Positions 59,517 to 64,000 of a DNA stretch of 64,000 bases are shown piece by piece. A program made the position numbers and the translations under genes. The DNA comes from JBBDMC01 sp963826055 (GTDB taxonomy: Bacteria; Pseudomonadota; Alphaproteobacteria; Rhizobiales; Kaistiaceae). Within the stretch, counting starts at the first letter, position 1, and every line of letters starts with the position of its first letter. The DNA lies in contig CAWGVO010000009.1 of assembly GCA_963826055.1 (NCBI GenBank), positions 558,001 through 622,000 on the forward strand. The letters are read 5' to 3'. Under the pieces are notes generated by a model. That model saw nothing but the letters and a program-made list of their open reading frames with translations. It searched no databases and was not told where the DNA came from.

Positions 59517-61442
59517 CTACGCCGCACGCGTCTTGTCGACCGAGTTCTGCCACGCCCCAACGAGGCGGCGGAAGCGCATCGCTATCTCATCCACCGCCGC
59601 CGCGTCGTCGATCTCGCCGGCGAGCCACGCCGTTGCGGCGTCGAAGAAGATCGTACGGCCGACGGCGAAGCCCGCGAACGCAACTGGAACTGGCGGCGAC
59701 GGCAAATCCGCGGGCGAGGTCCTCTTCCGGCGCCTCCAGGCCGAGAAGCACGACGCCGCGGCAATGCGGATCGCCGGCTTCGATCACCCGGTCGATGTTG
59801 GCCCAGGCCGCGGCGGTCTCCTGCGGCTCGAGTTTCCACCAGTCCGGCCGGATGCCGAGTTGATACAGCCGCTCGAGCACGCGCGCGACCGTGTGATCGT
59901 CACACGGCCCGTTCTTGCCCGCGATGATCTCGATCATCAGCTCGCGCCCGACGGTTCGGCAGGCGTCGAACACGCGGACGAGTTCACGCTCCTGACGCGC
60001 CTTGAGATCGTCGTCGTCGTCGGGGTGGTAGAAGCAAAGGCACTTGACCGTCTGCGTGACCGGCCATTCCACCAGATGGGATCCGAGGTCGCCGCCGCCT
60101 TCGATGTCGAGCGGCCGGGACCCCGGCTGCTCGACCGGCCGCCCGATCCAGAACGGGTAGTCGGCCGCCTTGTACAGGGCCTCGGTGCCGTGCGTGCCGT
60201 CGATCAGCATCCCGAACCCCGGCCTGCCGGCCGCGACTTCGGCGGTTGCCTCGACGGCGAGCAGCTTGAACCGGCCGATCCGCTCGCGTGGCGCGCCGAG
60301 GCGATCGGCGAGTGCCTCGAGCTGCGTGCGATGGTCGATGGCGAGCGCCATCAACGACCTCGGGTTGCGGCCGTCGCGTCTCGACCCAATGCACGTGATT
60401 GAGTTCGCCGTCGCGGCGCAGCGCGCGCGTCGGGCTCTTGCGCCCGAGGAAGAACTGCAGCTCTGCGAACGTCGGATACTCGGGCGAGCAAAGAAGGCGC
60501 GACACCGCGATAGCGCCGCAGGCGTTCGCCCATGTGCAGCAGGTCTTGATCGGTTCTCCGCGAAGCCAGCCGCGCAGAAAGCCGGCCATGAAGCCGTCGC
60601 CGGCGCCAAGCGTGTTGTAGACCTCGATCGGGAAGCCGGCGCCGCGAATACCGTCTTCCAACTTTGTCGGCGCCGGCCCGTCGAACACGACGCAGCCCAT
60701 CGCGCCCTGCTTGAGCACGATCGTGGCGTCAGTCAGCCGGCGAATGCGGCGCACCGCCTCGAGCGGTGATTCAACCCCGCCGGCGATCATGAGCTCCTCT
60801 TCGGTTCCGACGATCAGGTCGGTCTCGCCGATCACCGCATCGAGCCTCTCAGTGACGGCGGCGGAGCGGATATAGCGTGCTTCACCAGCCGCATGGCCGG
60901 CAAGACCCCACAGGTTGGGTCGATAGTCGACGTCGAAGACGACCTTCCGTCCCGCGGCCTTCGCGATCCGAATGGCCTTGCGGCTGGCCGCTTCCACGGT
61001 CGGTGTCGACAGGTGCGTTCCGGTGACGACGATGGCGCCCGCCGAAGTGATGTAGTCCTCGTCGATGTCCGCTTCGCACAGGGCCATGTCGGCGCAGTCA
61101 GTGCGATAGAAGATGTGCGGGAACGAATGGCCGTCGCGGACGCCCAGCACCACCAGCGCCGTCAGCCGCTTGGCGTCGGTGACAACGCCGTCGAGTGCCA
61201 CGCGCTCGCGCTGCAACTGCTCGCGGATGAAGTGGCCAAGCTGTTCGTCGCCGACCCGCGTGATGACACCCGCCTTCAGCCCGAGCCGCGCGCACCCGAT
61301 GGCGATGTTCGTCGGACTGCCGCCGACCGACTTCGCGAACGAAGCCATGTCCTCGAAGACGGCCGCCGATTTGCTGACCGTAGAGGTCGACCGACGATCG
61401 TCCGATCGTGATTACGTCGAGGCGGGGCGATGCGGCCATCAC
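59517..61442 (-). CDS. iolC: fused 5-dehydro-2-deoxygluconokinase (IolC) and DUF2090 aldolase-like domain, frame-broken
   Basis: About 642 codons. Residues about 1-330 are a PfkB kinase: VITIGRSSVDLYGQQIG, KSVGGSPTNIAIGCARLG and the catalytic loop NTLGAGDGFMAGFLRG. Residues about 340-640 are DUF2090 (MALAIDHRTQLEALADRLG; GMLIDGTHGTEALYKAADYP; KCLCFYHPDDDDDLKA), taken to be the 2-deoxy-5-keto-6-phosphogluconate aldolase, so one protein could do two consecutive inositol steps. Breaks near 61380, 60370 and 59690. It is the first iol operon gene after iolR, with an IolR-type site 67 bases upstream. Confidence 0.92.
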
Positions 61443-61508
61443 TGGCCCCCGGTTCTTCCGCAGTGCACGATGATGATATCGAACGAAAAAATCATTTGCT
61501 AGATTTTC

Positions 61509-61522
61509 GGAATGAAAATTCT
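61509..61522. promoter_or_regulatory. IolR-type operator before iolC
   Basis: GGAA-TGAAAA-TTCT differs by one base from the GGAA-N6-TTCC IolR site described in Sinorhizobium meliloti. It overlaps the iolR stop and lies 67 bases upstream of the iolC ATG, in a locally AT-rich stretch suited to a promoter. Confidence 0.65.
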
Positions 61523-62360
61523 AAGTCTGGTTCCGTTCCGTAGCGGCCGCCACCGTCAAGGTCATGGCCACGCACAATGTCGCCGAGAGGGAACGGAAAC
61601 CGGCGTAGTCCGCCTCCGGTATCTCGAATTTGACCGTTGCCCTAGGGGAAAGCGGCGAGAATGCACTGTCGGTCAGGGCGACCACCGGGACGCCGCGATC
61701 CGCTGCCCGTTCCGTCAGTTCCACCGTCATGGGCGTGTAGGGCGTGAAACTCACCGCGACCAGCGCATCATGCTTGCCGGCTTCGGTCAGCTGCTCGGGG
61801 GCGAGGCCGGCCACGTGGTCGACGAGCACGGCCCTCAGCCCAAGCTTGCCCAGGGCGTAAGCCATGTAGAACACCACCGGGAAGGCACGGCGCATCCCGA
61901 TCAGATAGACCACTCTCGCCCGCGCCAGGATCTTGGCGGCACGACGGATATCGTCGTCGATCTCCATGGAAACCAGGCGTTCGAGCGACACGATCGCGCT
62001 CTCCGCGAAACCGGAGATCAGGGGATGGATGTCGGCCGTTTTTCGCGCTTCCCGCACTTTGGCGACGCGCTCGCGATAATCCGGCCAGTTCGACTTGAGT
62101 TCGGCGCGAAAGACATCCTGCATCGCCGAAAAGCCGGAGTACCCGAGCCGCTTTGCCAGGCGGATCAGCGTCGACGGCTGCACGGATGCCTGGGCGGCGA
62201 TGCTCGCTGCCGTGCCCAGTGCGACCTCGTCCGGATTCTCCAGCGCGAACGCCGCCGCTTGGATCAGGCGCGGCGGCAAAGTGCCGCGCGTCTCCAATAG
62301 CAGCGCCTTCAATCCACCAAGATCGCCCGGTGGCGAGGCTGTCGTGTCTTGGTCCGTCAT
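61521..62360 (-). CDS. iolR: RpiR-family repressor of inositol catabolism
   Basis: 279 residues, unbroken. N-terminal RpiR HTH (LIQAAAFALENPDEVALGTAA; QASVQPSTLIRLAKRLGYSGFSAMQ) and C-terminal SIS sugar-phosphate domain (ARVVYLIGMRRAFPVVFYMAYALG; DALVAVSFTPYTPMTVELTE; VVALTDSAFSPLS). The position next to iolC and near two GGAA-N6-TTCC sites identifies it as IolR by analogy with S. meliloti, where an inositol breakdown intermediate relieves repression. ATG 62360 has GAGG upstream; an in-frame non-ATG start at 62393 is possible. Confidence 0.88.
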   Translation of the reverse strand: MTDQDTTASPPGDLGGLKALLLETRGTLPPRLIQAAAFALENPDEVALGTAASIAAQASVQPSTLIRLAKRLGYSGFSAMQDVFRAELKSNWPDYRERVAKVREARKTADIHPLISGFAESAIVSLERLVSMEIDDDIRRAAKILARARVVYLIGMRRAFPVVFYMAYALGKLGLRAVLVDHVAGLAPEQLTEAGKHDALVAVSFTPYTPMTVELTERAADRGVPVVALTDSAFSPLSPRATVKFEIPEADYAGFRSLSATLCVAMTLTVAAATERNQT

Positions 62361-62408
62361 GCTTGACGCTGCCTCATCCGGTGCGGTTGCCACTGCACTT
62401 GACAGAAT

Positions 62409-62422
62409 GGAACAAAAATTCC
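62409..62422. promoter_or_regulatory. IolR-type operator between iolR and the binding-protein gene
   Basis: GGAA-CAAAAA-TTCC matches the GGAA-N6-TTCC consensus exactly and is extended to the palindrome TGGAA-N6-TTCCA. It lies 49 bases upstream of the iolR ATG and 163 bases upstream of the divergent binding-protein ATG, so it may control both. Confidence 0.8.
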
Positions 62423-62584
62423 AGAGTAGAATAATAGGGCTCAGGCATTCCGTCCAGAGTCCTCCGCGAGGCGATCGACGAGAGATCCGGTCGGGCCAAG
62501 AGTCTAAGACTGACTTGTCGCAATGGGGTCTCGATCGCCAGAACTAACCGGATCCATTCCTGCTTGCGATCATGGGAGGAGAGC

Positions 62585-63844
62585 ATGCTGAGAAGGACCA
62601 TTCTGGCCGGAGCCATGGCACTGGCATCGTTCGCCATCGCCGCTCCGGCCTTTGCCGACTTCACCATTGCGGTGCCGTCGGGCAGCGAAGGCGACGGTCT
62701 CAGAGCAGCCGCCGCCGATTATGAAAAGCTGAAGAACATCAAGATCGAAGTCGTCCAGGCACCGTATAGCAATCTGTTCGAGAAGGCGGCAACCGCGGGC
62801 CAGACGAAATCCGGCGCTTTCGACATCATTCTGATGGACGATCCCTGGATCCCGTTCTTCGCCGAGAACGGCCATCTTGAGGAACTCACGTCGTACTTCA
62901 ATGCCATGGGCACCGGCGGTCCCGACAGCGACTTCCTGGCCAAATCGCTGGCCGTTTGTCGCAACCCGTACAACACCGGTCCCTTCGTCTGCCTGCCGTA
63001 TGTCGGCAACGCCCAGATGTTCTTCTATGACGGCGCCAAGTTCGCCGACCAGGGCCTGCCCAACGGTCCCAAGACCTGGGACGACGTGATCAAGGCGGCG
63101 AGCGCCATCACCAAAGCTGGCGGCGGGCGCACGTTCGGCTACGTGTTCCGCGGTGGCGAGGGCAACCCAGTCGTCGCCGACTTCATGCCGATCTTCTGGT
63201 CATACGGCGCCAACATGTTCAACGCCGACCGCTCCAAGGTCACCATCGATACGCCGGAAGGCGCGGCGGCGATGAAGACCTTCATGGCGCTGAAGGCCAC
63301 CGCCCCGAAGGGCGTTGAAAGCTACCAGGCCGACGAAGTGGGTCGCGCCCTGGCGGCTGGAACCGCAGCATCGTCGATCAACTGGCCGAACTGGGTCGCG
63401 ACGTTTGAGGACCCGAGCCAGTCGAAGATGGTTGGCAAGATCTCGTATTCGGCGATTCCATCGGGCACGCACGCCGGCTCTTCGGAGATCGGGCACTGGA
63501 CCATGGGCCTCATGTCGGCGTCAAAGCACAAGCAGGAGGCCTTCGACTTCATGGTCTGGGCGACCTCGCCTGAGCAGATCAAGATCTCGGCCATGCGCGG
63601 CAACCCGCCGGTGCGCTTCTCGGTGTTCACCGACCCGGAGCTGACGTCGCAGAAGCAGTTCCGTCACTTCCCGACGCTGATGGAGGCGATCAACTTCTCG
63701 ACGCCGCGTCCGCGTCATCCCAAGTGGCCGGAGATCGAGAACGCCTTCGGCATCGAGCTGTCCAAGGCGGTCGCCGGGACCCAGTCGCCTGAGGATGCGC
63801 TGAAGAACGCCCAGGCGGCGGTCGAGAAGATCGTCGGCCAATAG
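62585..63844 (+). CDS. sugar-type ABC transporter substrate-binding protein (SBP family 1)
   Basis: 419 residues, unbroken. Signal peptide (LAGAMALASFAIAAPAFA) then mature ADFTIAVPSGSEGDGLRAAA. Family-1 features are GAFDIILMDDPWIPFFAENGHL, CLPYVGNAQMFFYDGAKFADQ, FMPIFWSYGANMFNADRSKV and the late EIGHWTMGLMSASKHKQEAF. GGAGG at 62577 precedes ATG 62585. It is divergent from iolR with an IolR-type site between, so the ligand is plausibly inositol or a relative, although the classical rhizobial inositol receptor belongs to a different family. Confidence 0.88.
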   Translation: MLRRTILAGAMALASFAIAAPAFADFTIAVPSGSEGDGLRAAAADYEKLKNIKIEVVQAPYSNLFEKAATAGQTKSGAFDIILMDDPWIPFFAENGHLEELTSYFNAMGTGGPDSDFLAKSLAVCRNPYNTGPFVCLPYVGNAQMFFYDGAKFADQGLPNGPKTWDDVIKAASAITKAGGGRTFGYVFRGGEGNPVVADFMPIFWSYGANMFNADRSKVTIDTPEGAAAMKTFMALKATAPKGVESYQADEVGRALAAGTAASSINWPNWVATFEDPSQSKMVGKISYSAIPSGTHAGSSEIGHWTMGLMSASKHKQEAFDFMVWATSPEQIKISAMRGNPPVRFSVFTDPELTSQKQFRHFPTLMEAINFSTPRPRHPKWPEIENAFGIELSKAVAGTQSPEDALKNAQAAVEKIVGQ

Positions 63845-63866
63845 GCAGGAAAAGCGTCGCGCGAAT

Positions 63867-63898
63867 ACGTGAGCGGGGTCGACCGATCCCGCTCACGT
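63867..63898 (+). terminator. strong hairpin after the binding-protein gene
   Basis: ACGTGAGCGGG (63867-63877) pairs perfectly with CCCGCTCACGT (63888-63898) around a ten-base loop that itself contains GTCGAC. It lacks a T-run. Such stems after binding-protein genes usually protect the upstream message and reduce read-through to the permease genes. Confidence 0.5.
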
Positions 63899-63978
63899 GA
63901 GACGCAATCGGCGGATTGGCATTCAAACGCAAAGCGCGGCAAAGGCCGCGGCATGTGGGCAACGTTCGGGGCAAGCAC

Positions 63979-64000
63979 GTGACGCGCACCACGGAAATGC
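63979..64000 (+). CDS. possible start of the next transporter gene, cut by the window end
   Basis: GTG at 63979 opens the frame VTRTTEM before the window ends. Position after a binding-protein gene and a hairpin suggests an ABC permease. Only seven codons are visible and there is no clear RBS, so this is a placement guess. Confidence 0.25.

Noticed and set aside
57747..59927. 726-codon ORF antisense to iolD and iolC
   Set aside because: iolD is intact with all thiamine diphosphate motifs on the other strand; this ORF has no recognisable domain.

Overview
The window is GC-rich DNA (about 67% by eye) from an alphaproteobacterium, most likely Hyphomicrobiales (Rhizobiales). The marker content fits: GcrA with GANTC sites, a SAM-II riboswitch before metZ, a PodJ-like polar scaffold, the phoR-pstSCAB-phoU-phoB order, an IolR (RpiR) controlled iol operon with an IolC-DUF2090 fusion, class I LysK, and the long form of Dcd. 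Most genes are recognisable and of ordinary length, but over half are split between reading frames. Almost every split is corrected by removing one base, so I read them as insertion-type sequence errors and not as pseudogenes. Coordinates are given for whole genes across these breaks. No tRNA, rRNA, CRISPR array, IS element or prophage was seen.

Region by region. 0-3.6 kb: waaA, a single-span membrane protein and PPK2. 3.7-10.5 kb: a complete phosphate regulon (phoR, pstS, pstC, pstA, pstB, phoU, phoB) with a Pho box overlapping the phoR stop. 10.5-11.4 kb: gcrA and a 334-bp regulatory gap with four GANTC sites, a sigma70-like promoter and a terminator-like hairpin in front of argD. 11.4-15.8 kb: argD, argF, hslO, a phosphotransferase and apaG. 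15.9-17.4 kb: metZ under a SAM-II riboswitch. 17.4-24.9 kb: dcd, then the four-gene DNA-repair set Lig-Exo / Lhr-PdeM. This stretch is rich in palindromic repeats, and two related copies lie inside the lig and lhr reading frames. 25.0-32.4 kb: a secreted lectin-like protein, a VOC protein, a TSUP exporter with its TIGR02186 partner, and a giant PodJ-like protein.

32.5-38.5 kb: a beta-oxidation operon (acyl-CoA dehydrogenase, thiolase, FadB) interrupted by an unusual gene joining an acyl-carrier-like domain to membrane segments. 38.6-47 kb: an S24 repressor coupled to a secreted nuclease-fold protein, an Stf0 sulfotransferase, lysK, a TerB-like protein, an amino-acid binding protein, and a GT2 glycosyltransferase facing a CelD-type acetyltransferase. 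47.1-49.9 kb: divergent csoR/copA copper module around a CsoR operator. 50-54.9 kb: TRAP transporter dctPQM with an amidase and a 58-residue membrane protein. 54.9-64 kb: the iol operon iolC-D-E-B-G behind iolR, and a divergent sugar-type binding protein whose transporter genes continue off the end. GGAA-N6-TTCC sites mark both iol control regions.

The most unusual items are the in-frame palindromic insertions in lig and lhr, the acyl-carrier/membrane fusion in the fatty-acid operon, the promoter-plus-terminator before argD, and three convergent gene pairs that share one CTAG as both stop codons.
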